Below the pieces are notes generated by a model. It ran no database searches. It was not told the DNA's origin and saw nothing but the letters and a program-made list of their open reading frames with translations. A DNA stretch of 64,000 nt. It comes from Paraglaciecola sp. MB-3u-78. Its GTDB lineage: Bacteria; Pseudomonadota; Gammaproteobacteria; Enterobacterales; Alteromonadaceae. Location: positions 20,749-84,748 of the forward strand of contig NZ_PJCF01000014.1 of assembly GCF_002835935.1 (NCBI RefSeq), read 5' to 3'. The position numbers were made by a program, and so were the translations under genes. Below, piece after piece: positions 42,970 through 51,389 of this stretch (the stretch's first letter is position 1; each line of letters begins with the position of its first letter).

Positions 42970-43192
42970 ACGAGGTGCATATTAACATCCAACCCGATCA
43001 CCTAATAACATTGATGCCGATCACCTAATAACATCCATCCCGATCACTCAATAACATCGAAGCCGATCACTTTTTGGTTAAAATGTTATTCAGTGACCGG
43101 CTTAATGTTATTGCCCAACTTTTACTCTTTTTTGTCTGTCCAGTAGGTGTTTTTAACCGTTATTCTTTTCATTTTTGATGGTGAGAATAACT

Positions 43193-44737
43193 ATGCCAAT
43201 GGCACCTATTTCAATGCGTAAGTTAAAAGAGATTTTAAGACTCAAATACGGCTGTTTGCTCAGCCATCGAAAAATAGCCAAAAGCTTATCTGTTTCAGCG
43301 TCAATCGTGTCTATTTATGCCATTCGTGCCACCTCTCTTGGGATCACTAGTTGGCCGCTTGATGAAAAATGGAATGATGAGACGCTTCAACGAGCATTCT
43401 TCAAAACCAAACCTAAGAGCAAGGGCTACATCATCCCTAATTGGTCTGTCGTCCAGCAAGAGCTGAGGCCGAAAACGATGACATTGCAGTTATTGTGGGA
43501 AGAATATGGTGAGCGGTATCCAGAAGGTTTTTACAGCTACAACCACTTCTGTCGTCTATATAAAACATGGCTAACATGTCAAAAACCGTCCATGCGTCAA
43601 AACCATAAAGCAGGTGAAAAACTGTTTGTTGATTATTGTGGACCCACTATGAATATTGTGGACTCAACAACGGGTGAATGCCGCACAGCACAGGTTTTTG
43701 TGGCAGTCATGGGCGCATCTAACTACACCTTTGCAGAGGCTACGTTTAGCCAAAAACTCGAAGACTGGGTGATGAGTCATGCACGATGCTTTGAATTTCT
43801 GGGTGGCGTACCTGAATTGGTCATCCCAGATAACTTAAAAAGTGCCGTGACAAAAGCGTGTCGTTACGAGCCGGATCTGAACCCAACCTACCAACAACTC
43901 GCCGCCCATTACGATACCGTTATCGTGCCTGCCAGACCTTATAAACCCAAGGATAAATCGAAAGCTGAGGTGGGTGTTCAAATCGTTGAACGTTGGATAA
44001 TGGCGCGACTTCGCAAGGAAAGCTTTTTTAGCTTGCGACAGTTAAATCTAAAAATACAGACACTTTTAACCGATTTGAATCAAAGGCAAATGAAAAAGCA
44101 TCCAGGCTCAAGGCTATCCCAATTTGAAGCGATAGATAAACCCGCACTGAAACCTTTGCCGTCACAACCTTATCGCTACACCTTAGTGAAACAGGTCAAA
44201 GTGCATATTGATTATCACATCGAGATTGAAAAACATTACTACTCGGTGCCACACGCCTTGATCAAGAAAAAGCTAGAAGCACATGCTACGGGGCAACTGG
44301 TCACACTTTATCATCAAGGGGTACAAGTGGCCGTTCATCCAAGATCATACCGCGTGGGAGGTCACAGCACCCTGGATATCCATATGCCCATCGCCCATCA
44401 AAAACAGCAGCAATGGACCCCCGAACGATTTGAAAGTTGGGCCAGAAAATTCGGAAAATCAACCGAGCAATTTGTCATTCAACTCATGCAAACCAAAAAA
44501 CACCCCGAGCAAAGTTACCGTGCCTGTATGGGCATATTGAGTTTAGGAAAAAAGTTCACAGACAAACGACTTGAAGCCGCCTGCTACCGAGCGTTAGCAA
44601 CAGGTGTTACGCGAGTAAACCAAGTGAAAGCTATCTTAGAGAAAGGGTTAGATAGCCAACCTCTACCGGAAAAACAGCTGGATCTTTTAAGTGAGATAGA
44701 CCATCAAAATATCCGTGGCAATCATTATTACCACTAA
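43193..44737 (+). CDS. istA: IS21 transposase IstA
   Basis: 514 residues from ATG 43193 (in-frame ATG 43178 also possible). N-terminal HTH (RLKYGCLLSHRKIAKSLSVS), DDE core with VDYCGPT, VIPDNLKSAV and KDKSKAEVGVQIVERWI, and C-terminal beta region VKVHIDYHIEIEKHYYSVPH. It makes the strand transfer and needs IstB. Complete. Confidence 0.93.
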   Translation: MPMAPISMRKLKEILRLKYGCLLSHRKIAKSLSVSASIVSIYAIRATSLGITSWPLDEKWNDETLQRAFFKTKPKSKGYIIPNWSVVQQELRPKTMTLQLLWEEYGERYPEGFYSYNHFCRLYKTWLTCQKPSMRQNHKAGEKLFVDYCGPTMNIVDSTTGECRTAQVFVAVMGASNYTFAEATFSQKLEDWVMSHARCFEFLGGVPELVIPDNLKSAVTKACRYEPDLNPTYQQLAAHYDTVIVPARPYKPKDKSKAEVGVQIVERWIMARLRKESFFSLRQLNLKIQTLLTDLNQRQMKKHPGSRLSQFEAIDKPALKPLPSQPYRYTLVKQVKVHIDYHIEIEKHYYSVPHALIKKKLEAHATGQLVTLYHQGVQVAVHPRSYRVGGHSTLDIHMPIAHQKQQQWTPERFESWARKFGKSTEQFVIQLMQTKKHPEQSYRACMGILSLGKKFTDKRLEAACYRALATGVTRVNQVKAILEKGLDSQPLPEKQLDLLSEIDHQNIRGNHYYH

Positions 44738-44756
44738 TAAAACCTAAGGAAACAAC

Positions 44757-45521
44757 ATGCAATCAGTGACGCAACAAATCAATACTCAATTAGTCATGCT
44801 AAAGCTAAGCGGCATACGTGATGCGTTATCACAACAAAGTGAACAACCCAATCTATACGTCGAACAAAGCTTCGAAGAGCGGTTATGTTTATTGCTTGAC
44901 CATGAAATAACCCAGCGAGATCAACGTAAAATTGACCGACTGACCCGCCAAGCCAAATTTAGAGTGAACGGGACATTAGCACAGTTGGATTATGGTGCGT
45001 CGAGGCAGTTAAACAAAACGCAGATCCGCTCATTAGCGCAAGGTGAATGGCTTCGTCTTCACCAAAACATACTGATCACAGGAGCAACAGGTTGCGGTAA
45101 AACCTACCTTGCTTGTGCGTTGGGCCATAACCACTGCCAGCAGGGAGAAAACGTTTACTACTTTAGGCTCAAAGAATTGCTTGAAAAGATGTTTATGGCA
45201 CAAGCGGATGGCAGTTATCGAAAGTTTATTAACAAACTCACATCAGCGAACTTACTGATCTTAGACGATTGGGGATTAGAGCCATTAACGGGGCAACAAC
45301 GCAGTGATTTACTTGAGTTAATAGATGCGAGGTATGACACAAAATCGACACTGATTGCGAGTCAATTACCGATAGAAAATTGGTACGATATGATCGGGGA
45401 ATCCACGCATGCAGATGCGATCCTAGATCGGCTTGTTCACGGGGCAATTAAGTTAGAATTAAAAGGCGAATCCATGCGAAAAAAACTAAATTCCTTGACT
45501 GAAGCCGATCACACAAGTTAG
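44757..45521 (+). CDS. istB: IS21 helper ATPase IstB
   Basis: 254 residues, RBS AAGGA before ATG 44757, 19 bp after istA. Walker A GATGCGKT near residue 111, Walker B NLLILDDWGLE near 160, and sensor region TLIASQLPIENWYDMIG: the DnaA/DnaC-like AAA+ ATPase that selects the target and activates IstA. Complete. Confidence 0.95.
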   Translation: MQSVTQQINTQLVMLKLSGIRDALSQQSEQPNLYVEQSFEERLCLLLDHEITQRDQRKIDRLTRQAKFRVNGTLAQLDYGASRQLNKTQIRSLAQGEWLRLHQNILITGATGCGKTYLACALGHNHCQQGENVYYFRLKELLEKMFMAQADGSYRKFINKLTSANLLILDDWGLEPLTGQQRSDLLELIDARYDTKSTLIASQLPIENWYDMIGESTHADAILDRLVHGAIKLELKGESMRKKLNSLTEADHTS

Positions 45522-45593
45522 ATTTTACTGAGTTCTACTGGAAGACAAAAAAGTGATCGTCTTCAATGTTATTGACCGATCGGTTTCATGTTA

Positions 45594-46799
45594 TTACGCA
45601 CGAGGTAATGATATTTCAAACTCATCAGCAAAGTCGGCTAGCATATAGGCTGAAATAGGTGAGTTAAAGTTACCCGCGTTTCCAGTATTGTACTCTCCAA
45701 TTGACATCGCATAATGTTGTGGAATAACGTTTTCTTTAGCACGTGTACCGTCAACTTGGGATGTTTGTATTTCTCTGATGATGGCCTCTATATTCACTAG
45801 GTCATAAAAAGGCGTGAGTTCTAAGCCTTTTTTACCTACAAAAAAGCTGATGTTTTTACCATGTGCATCATAGTTACGTACTAAAATATTGAACGTCATC
45901 CAACGAACAAGTTGGGCCTGATAAGCTTCAGAATTAGTCGTTTCAACTGCAAATAATTGGGGGAACGAAACACCATCGCGGATATAGATGCCATCGCCTT
46001 CATCACCATATTGGCGTTCATATTTATATGACGGAGGAAGGTTAGTCGCTTGGCAACCATCAATAACATGTCGGCGTAATACACGAGAGCTATCAGGCAC
46101 AACACGCCTGTCGAAACGTTCAATCACAAAAGCTCGTACACCACCATAGGTCCGTACTTCAACAGGGGGAACGTTAATTCCAGCCTCATCAGCAAGTAAC
46201 ATGGTAAAAAGTTCATTCACAGCGATAAAAGGCGCTTTGCCTGTTTCGAACTTAACAATTTTGTTAGAACATAATTCGCCTTCGCCAAAACCTAACTTGC
46301 CATCGACTTCAAGCAGATTAAGTTTATCTTGAACACCGGCAACCGATAAGCGAGTTCTACCATCCCAATAGGTAATGGATTCCCCTACAGCTTTAAAGCG
46401 AGTCAGTCTTTCACCTAATTCGTCTGTCGTTACTTCTCGGAAAGTCGTTTCTTTCGCATCACTGCCTTCCCCTCTGAAAGAGAGTGCACCAGAGGTTTCC
46501 TCCCCAATTATTTTTATTAAACCAAACGTATTATTTTTAGAAATAGTGGTATTACTGGTCATGTCTTCCAGACCTTTACCTTCGGGTAATAAGTTTTGTA
46601 AATAGTTTCTAACGGCTCGATGATCGAAGTTACCGTCTAATGGAAGATAAGGGGAAACGGCAAAGCCTTCTTCAACCCATGAGGACTCATAAGTGAATGA
46701 AATTTCAGTATCAGAGCCTACTGGAATACTGATCGTGGCGATTTTCTTATGATGACTTAGGAATACATACAAATTATTTACATTAGTACCATTGGTCAT
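45594..46799 (-). pseudogene. hipA: HipA-like kinase, truncated by IS21
   Basis: 401 residues from ATG 46799 (overlaps the hipB end). HipA features: a Couple_hipA-like N-terminus, FGLIKIIGEETSGAL, SVAGVQDKLNLL (Gly-rich, ATP binding), IVKFETGKAP, FVIERFDRR, and the catalytic loop RNYDAHGKNIS with PFYDLVN. The full protein would be 465 residues. IS21 removes the last 65 and adds Ala plus a stop. The kinase core is present, so the truncated product may or may not fold. HipA normally phosphorylates glutamyl-tRNA synthetase and causes persistence. Confidence 0.88.
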
Positions 46800-47100
46800 C
46801 ACTTGCTCCGGTAGTATTGTTATTTTTTGTGTGTTCATCAGAGATAATACTGAATGACAAACCAAGATACTCCATCACTTTTAATATATTGGCGAGTTTA
46901 ACGTTGGTATCACCCTTTTCAATTTTGATCAGAGTAGGTTTTGAGAGTGAAAGTGCTTCAGATACGTCAACCAATGTAAGCTTCATGCCTGTGCGCTTAG
47001 CTGTAATCGCTTCAGCTAACTGCTCAGGTGAAAAGCTTTTTGTTAAATCTGGCATGTTGGTACTTTTAACCACTCTACCTAACGTTTTCTTTATTGACAT
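46783..47100 (-). CDS. hipB: HipB-like XRE antitoxin
   Basis: 105 residues, complete. HTH at about residues 35-80 (MKLTLVDVSEALSLSKPTLIKIEKGDTNVKL), then YLGLSFSI and an acidic, Asn-rich tail as in HipB. Overlaps the hipA start by 17 nt (translational coupling). It should bind HipA and repress the operon through the TTAACTTT boxes upstream. It stays intact although hipA is broken. Confidence 0.88.
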   Translation of the reverse strand: MSIKKTLGRVVKSTNMPDLTKSFSPEQLAEAITAKRTGMKLTLVDVSEALSLSKPTLIKIEKGDTNVKLANILKVMEYLGLSFSIISDEHTKNNNTTGASDDQWY

Positions 47101-47111
47101 ACAACACCATA

Positions 47112-47283
47112 AGTTAACTTTAATTTACTTTTAAATGTAAGTTAATAAAAAAACCAGCAAAAGTCAATAATAGTTAACTTTTGGATGGTTATGTTTATTT
47201 AACCATTATAGGTAAATTATAATTAACTTTTGATTGATCCGTTCATTGAAACAAACCTAAAGTAAATCATAGTTGACTTTAGG
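47112..47283 (-). promoter_or_regulatory. HipB operator cluster
   Basis: Boxes AGTTAACTTT at 47112 and 47172, AATTAACTTT at 47221 and AGTTGACTTT at 47271, plus dyads TTAACTT...AAGTTAA (47114-47145) and CCTAAAGT...ACTTTAGG (47256-47283). Regularly repeated boxes upstream of hipB fit autoregulation. Confidence 0.55.
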
Positions 47284-47548
47284 CTGCTTTATATCAATTC
47301 CTTAACTGTGAAATTGGTCATCGGAAGGATTAATTTCACTACTTTTTCATGAGCCTCTTTTCTCTCTTGCTTGTATTTATACCTGTTATAAATCAGGTGC
47401 TTAATTGGAATAAGCATAGTGTTTTTAGGTTGTTTAATTCTAGTGGTTTGTTGTATTATATGTTGTTTATAAACTATACTTAGAGGTACTTAGAAAGGCG
47501 ATTCCCTGACCTTGATAAGTTTTTAATGTGGGGATTTTAGGTGATTTT

Positions 47549-47734
47549 ATGAGCGACATCACTAAACAATATTTTGCTATTAACTTAAATCGAATCGCAA
47601 TTTTTATGTTTATTGTTATTGGTGTAATTACCGACAGCGATTTCTACGCAATTCTTGCCGCTGCATACTGGTTGTGGTTACCCAATATTGAGAAATTCGA
47701 ATTCTCAATTTTACGAATTAATCTAAAAAAATAA
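47549..47734 (+). CDS. Small membrane protein
   Basis: 61 residues from ATG 47549 (an upstream start at 47528 is less likely). Two hydrophobic segments (IAIFMFIVIGVIT and FYAILAAAYWLWL) and a basic end. Unknown function. Confidence 0.5.
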   Translation: MSDITKQYFAINLNRIAIFMFIVIGVITDSDFYAILAAAYWLWLPNIEKFEFSILRINLKK

Positions 47735-47789
47735 TGAACACTAAATCGGCATTCCCTTTGCTGACAATCTAATAGTTGGGAGTAGAAAA

Positions 47790-48038
47790 ATGGTACGTCT
47801 AACCAAAATACAAAGCGCTTTGCAGATCAAAGTTCAACACATCCTCCAAAAAGATGTTTTGAGTAAGCAAGATGTTGAGTTCGTTTTCAATCATTACCAT
47901 GAAGGTGCAAATAACAATATTGCTGTATCCGGAGCGTTTTTCACTCCATTGTTATTGGCTCTTGAATTCGCTGATTATTACTGCTGTCCAAAGGTCAAAA
48001 GACCATGCCGATTTTTTAGGATTACTTGCATAATTTAA
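47790..48038 (+). pseudogene. Probable N-terminal stub of a DNA methyltransferase
   Basis: 82 residues. The segment NNNIAVSGAFFTPLLLALEFA resembles the FTP-x-x-LA motif X start of N6-adenine methyltransferases (compare GYFPTPKPVTDFMLELA in the ArdC gene). The sequence then becomes unlike any domain (CCPKVKRPCRFFRITCII) and stops, 55 bp before the primase gene. I read it as a truncated or frameshifted methyltransferase; this rests on one motif. Confidence 0.4.
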
Positions 48039-48093
48039 TGGTCAATTATTGGCCATTTATTGCAATGAATGTGTATATACATTAGAGGTTTTT

Positions 48094-49308
48094 ATGTCTT
48101 CCAATCTATTGCGATTTACCGATTTTGTGAAACAGAATATCGGCGCTACCTATCTCGACATTGCAGAGTATTTTTCTGTCGAAATCGCGCAGCTGGCTAA
48201 TGAGTGCAATATCGATTGGGAAAGCAGTAAAAGCAAAATAGCTTGGGATGGGGAGAAAAACCGCTCACCTAATGTAAACGGGATCACCTCCGCTGATAAA
48301 GGCAGAATATTTATCTGGGCCGAGGCAAACAATTACACCCAGGATAGTGGATCGTTCACTTACCCATATTTAAGTTTTCAAAATATGCGCAATACACTTG
48401 CGAAGCCTGGACGAAAGTTTCACGCACTCAGGCTGTTGTATGACAAATATGAACAATACAAACAAACACGGGTTGTTCCAACACGTTCAAATACCATTGA
48501 TCCTATTGCACTTGAAAAACAGCAAGCTATTGTTCAAGCCGATGCCAAAAGACTGGCAAAACGGCAACGTAATGTTCAAGCAAAAGAGGCTGTTATTTTT
48601 GAAGAAATGCTACCACTTTCAAACCCTGGGGTGTTCAGTGCGTATTTACAGTATGCAAAAAAACTGCAACAAATTGCTGAGCAATTTGATATTCGTTTAG
48701 GTAGAGATAAACACGATTATTTTACAGCTTTTGTTTTGAGAAACATACAAGGCGACTTTAAAGCCCTGCAAAGAATTTACCACAACAAGCCAGCTGCTTG
48801 GGATGATAATAAACGCTGTACCTGGGGCGTAGATCCCACGGGCTTAATGACAATCTTAGGGGACGTTAACGACACCACTTCTGTCATCTATATATGCGAA
48901 GGCTTAGCAACAGGTTTGGCCATGGTATTGGCAACGGGCAAGCCCGTAGCTATATGTCTAAATGCTTATAACATGCAGTTTGTTAGCGCTGAAATTACTC
49001 AAGTTTATCCTCATATAAAGCGGGTTCATGTTGCGGATAACGACAATGACAAGCCTCATTTTGGCAACACTGGTGTTCACGCAGCTGCAGTTGCTGTGAA
49101 AAAAAATGGGGGTTGGGTTTTTGTACCTAAAATCAAATCAGGCACAGATATCTGTGACCTTTATAACTCTCAAGGCTTAGATGAACTAAAACGACAAATT
49201 AACCACTCAGACAGCCAGTACTTTAATGGCAGATTCTCACAAAATGTTTGTGGGATGTTTAATTATATCCATGACCAATATTCAGACACTATTGGCCAGG
49301 CGAAGTAG
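48094..49308 (+). CDS. Plasmid DNA primase, TraC/Toprim type
   Basis: 404 residues from ATG 48094 (AGAGG 8 nt upstream). The N-terminal half is helical. The C-terminal Toprim region has VIYICEGLATGLAMVLATG (Glu) and VHVADNDNDKPHFGNTG (Asp-x-Asp), followed by FVPKIKSGTDICDLYN. This is the plan of conjugative plasmid primases such as RP4 TraC, which prime complementary-strand synthesis in the recipient. It lacks the CHC2 zinc finger of DnaG. Confidence 0.85.
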   Translation: MSSNLLRFTDFVKQNIGATYLDIAEYFSVEIAQLANECNIDWESSKSKIAWDGEKNRSPNVNGITSADKGRIFIWAEANNYTQDSGSFTYPYLSFQNMRNTLAKPGRKFHALRLLYDKYEQYKQTRVVPTRSNTIDPIALEKQQAIVQADAKRLAKRQRNVQAKEAVIFEEMLPLSNPGVFSAYLQYAKKLQQIAEQFDIRLGRDKHDYFTAFVLRNIQGDFKALQRIYHNKPAAWDDNKRCTWGVDPTGLMTILGDVNDTTSVIYICEGLATGLAMVLATGKPVAICLNAYNMQFVSAEITQVYPHIKRVHVADNDNDKPHFGNTGVHAAAVAVKKNGGWVFVPKIKSGTDICDLYNSQGLDELKRQINHSDSQYFNGRFSQNVCGMFNYIHDQYSDTIGQAK

Positions 49309-49497
49309 TGGTATGTACATATTCTCTCTCAACAAAATCAATTGAACATGAAACCTTCAATTAAAAAAATCAAGTTTCGTTCTCACCCGTTCAGACACAC
49401 AAAAAATGTGTGCGTCACTGCCGCTTGCGCTGCGGAACTGGATTTTTTGAACTGCCGGTTTTCTCCCATGTTCGATTTTATCGACGAGAGAAATACC

Positions 49498-49677
49498 ATG
49501 CACACTCAAACAAATACCCCGGCCAACAAAGAAGTTGAATATATCAGTGGTTGTAAAATATGTAACACCCTCAACGATGGCATTTGTATGAGCGCCTGCG
49601 TAATGAACGGATCTGACAGACAAGCTCTGATTGCAAAATATGCTCACATGTTCACTGATGCAACCAAGGAGAGTTAA
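49498..49677 (+). CDS. Small Cys-rich hypothetical protein
   Basis: 59 residues from ATG 49498 (GACGAGAG upstream). An in-frame upstream start at 49342 would run through hairpins and is not favoured. Four Cys in GCKICNTLNDGICMSACV suggest a small metal-binding protein. Unknown function. Confidence 0.55.
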   Translation: MHTQTNTPANKEVEYISGCKICNTLNDGICMSACVMNGSDRQALIAKYAHMFTDATKES

Positions 49678-49747
49678 CAACATCTTCGCCAGTTGCTCTT
49701 TATAATATTGCAGGACAAAAACGGGATTGTTTGAAAGGCAAAATAGG

Positions 49748-49984
49748 ATGTTACAACAAGTTAATTTAGAACCTTCAACAGAGATTTTTACACTCAACGA
49801 ATTGACACCAACGAAAACCAAAGCCTTATCGGTGCAATTCCTAAACTGTTATCAAAGTTGTCTTGTCAGTTCATACAATATAGGCCCAATCATAGAGGAC
49901 GTAATTAATTTATGGGCTGACATAAAAACGATAGAAATATCAGCGACAACAACGACTGAGATATATCGTTTGATCGACATATAA
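49748..49984 (+). CDS. Small hypothetical protein
   Basis: 78 residues from ATG 49748, MLQQVNLEPSTEIFTLNELT and on, no membrane span, no family recognised. Same strand as the primase cluster. Confidence 0.5.
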   Translation: MLQQVNLEPSTEIFTLNELTPTKTKALSVQFLNCYQSCLVSSYNIGPIIEDVINLWADIKTIEISATTTTEIYRLIDI

Positions 49985-51020
49985 TTTACTTTTTAATAAC
50001 CAGGCAGTTGTGACACACCGGCAAACGTGGTGAGTGGAGATAACAATGTTAAAAACAATAAAACCAGAACGGCTTGAACTCATCGAAATGAGTAAGCAAG
50101 CAAAAGCTATTTAAGTACAGATAGAATCAACAGTATACTGTTGAATATGCATTCTGAATCTGCCAAAACAAATATATTTAAACGTTTTGATGAATGGAAA
50201 GCGGCGGGTATCGGGTGTAGCCAAAATCAAAATCCTATCGAATTTGGGGAAAGCCACTAAAGAGATTAAACAACAGTGCAACCGAGTCCGGTTGAGCAAT
50301 TAAAGATGAACACGATAGGGCTAATTCACAATATTCATTTTTACCAATATGCTGCCTATTCAGCAAAAATCAAGTTGATAAAATAGAATATTAACACCTA
50401 CTCATTTATCTGGCCTTCAGTAACTACTGAAGGCTTAACTACATCCCACTTTATTAATTATAAACACCCAGGTGTTCTGTACTTCACTGCCTAGTTAGGC
50501 TCCCCAAAATATTCTATTTTTTCACTCACATGGACCTCTTCGTTGCACGTCATTTTTACTCAGGATATACATAACCATTCCAATCAAGCTAATATATTTA
50601 AGCGTTCGACCAGTGGAACAACTAAATTCGAATATTCAATTCAACGCTGTATGGATTTTAGCGATCCCGTATATTTCCCCTACTGATTTATTAAACATTA
50701 TTTTTAATGTTCCCGCTGGGTTGCTCACGACGGATTAAGGGCTGTTTAAGTACCAACAATAACGGAAAGGATACTCACTCGGTTCCCGCTTGTTTGCTAG
50801 ATAAGTTGTCACACATAACGCATGATGCTCATGCTAATGTATGCCACGGCACATATGGGCTAGAGGTGCGGCACATGGTCGTAACTCAACTAATAATGAT
50901 GCCGCTAATCTACATTCCCCCTGTATATTTACTACTTTGCAGGAGCGGCACTAGAATAATTGATATTCCCACGCTTTTGGCCTATTATTGTATAGCTAAT
51001 CTAATACAGGCGTTTTAAAT
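49985..51020. other. Region upstream of the transfer operon; oriT candidate
   Basis: Contains two degenerate related mini-ORFs (50146-50256 and about 50570-50690) and a dyad TGCCGCT...AGCGGCA (50900-50950), with nearby palindrome TGCC-AC-GGCA (50840-50849) and repeats GGCACAT/GCGGCACATGG. In R388-like plasmids oriT lies upstream of the trwA-trwB-trwC operon, so oriT should be here. No nic consensus was recognised. Confidence 0.45.
50900..50950. other. Dyad, candidate oriT inverted repeat
   Basis: Seven-base perfect arms TGCCGCT and AGCGGCA, 37 bp apart, 70 bp upstream of the first transfer gene. Size and location fit the sites MobF relaxases or accessory proteins bind next to nic. Confidence 0.35.
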
Positions 51021-51389
51021 ATGGCACACAAAAAGACCACAATTTATTTGAATCTTGACACTAACATAGTGGTGAAAATGCATCGAGCCGAACACCCACA
51101 CCTATCGAGTACCAGTCACGCTATCAATGACATTATCGACCAGTTCTCGCGTAGTAAAGGTGTTTTAAAAGGGGATGCATCTCCTTCATTAGATGCAATT
51201 CTTTCCATGCTCGCAGAGCAACAATCATCTATTCAACAGTTAACAGTACTTTCCCTTAGAAATTTCGGATTGAACATTGAGATTGCTTCCGAAACAAACT
51301 CGACTTTACCTAGTCGAGGTGAGCAGCGCGCTAAGGGGTTACTAAGACAATTGCAGGATAAAAATAATGGCGATTTTTCAAACAGGTAA
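51021..51389 (+). CDS. Probable relaxosome accessory protein
   Basis: 122 residues. The N-terminus KKTTIYLNLDTNIVVKMHRA has the strand-helix pattern of a ribbon-helix-helix DNA binder, followed by SHAINDIIDQFS and a longer helical tail. Placed directly upstream of and overlapping the coupling protein gene (23 bp), in the position of trwA or traM, which bind oriT and stimulate the relaxase. The role is inferred from order and fold pattern. Confidence 0.6.
   Translation: MAHKKTTIYLNLDTNIVVKMHRAEHPHLSSTSHAINDIIDQFSRSKGVLKGDASPSLDAILSMLAEQQSSIQQLTVLSLRNFGLNIEIASETNSTLPSRGEQRAKGLLRQLQDKNNGDFSNR

Larger units (their letters stand above)
42977..45599 (+). mobile_element. IS21 family insertion sequence with 7-bp target duplication
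   Basis: 2623 bp. Ends GCATATTAACAT and, inverted, GCGTAATAACAT, with several internal copies of a CGATCAC-CTAATAACAT-like repeat in each end, typical of IS21. Flanked by ACGAGGT at 42970-42976 and 45600-45606. It splits hipA and supplies the stop codon of the truncated product. Confidence 0.93.

Noticed and set aside
49342..49497. Upstream extension of the small Cys-rich ORF
   Set aside because: The extra residues run through two hairpins (ACACACAAAAAATGTGTG and CGGAACTGG...) and are better read as 5' regulatory sequence.
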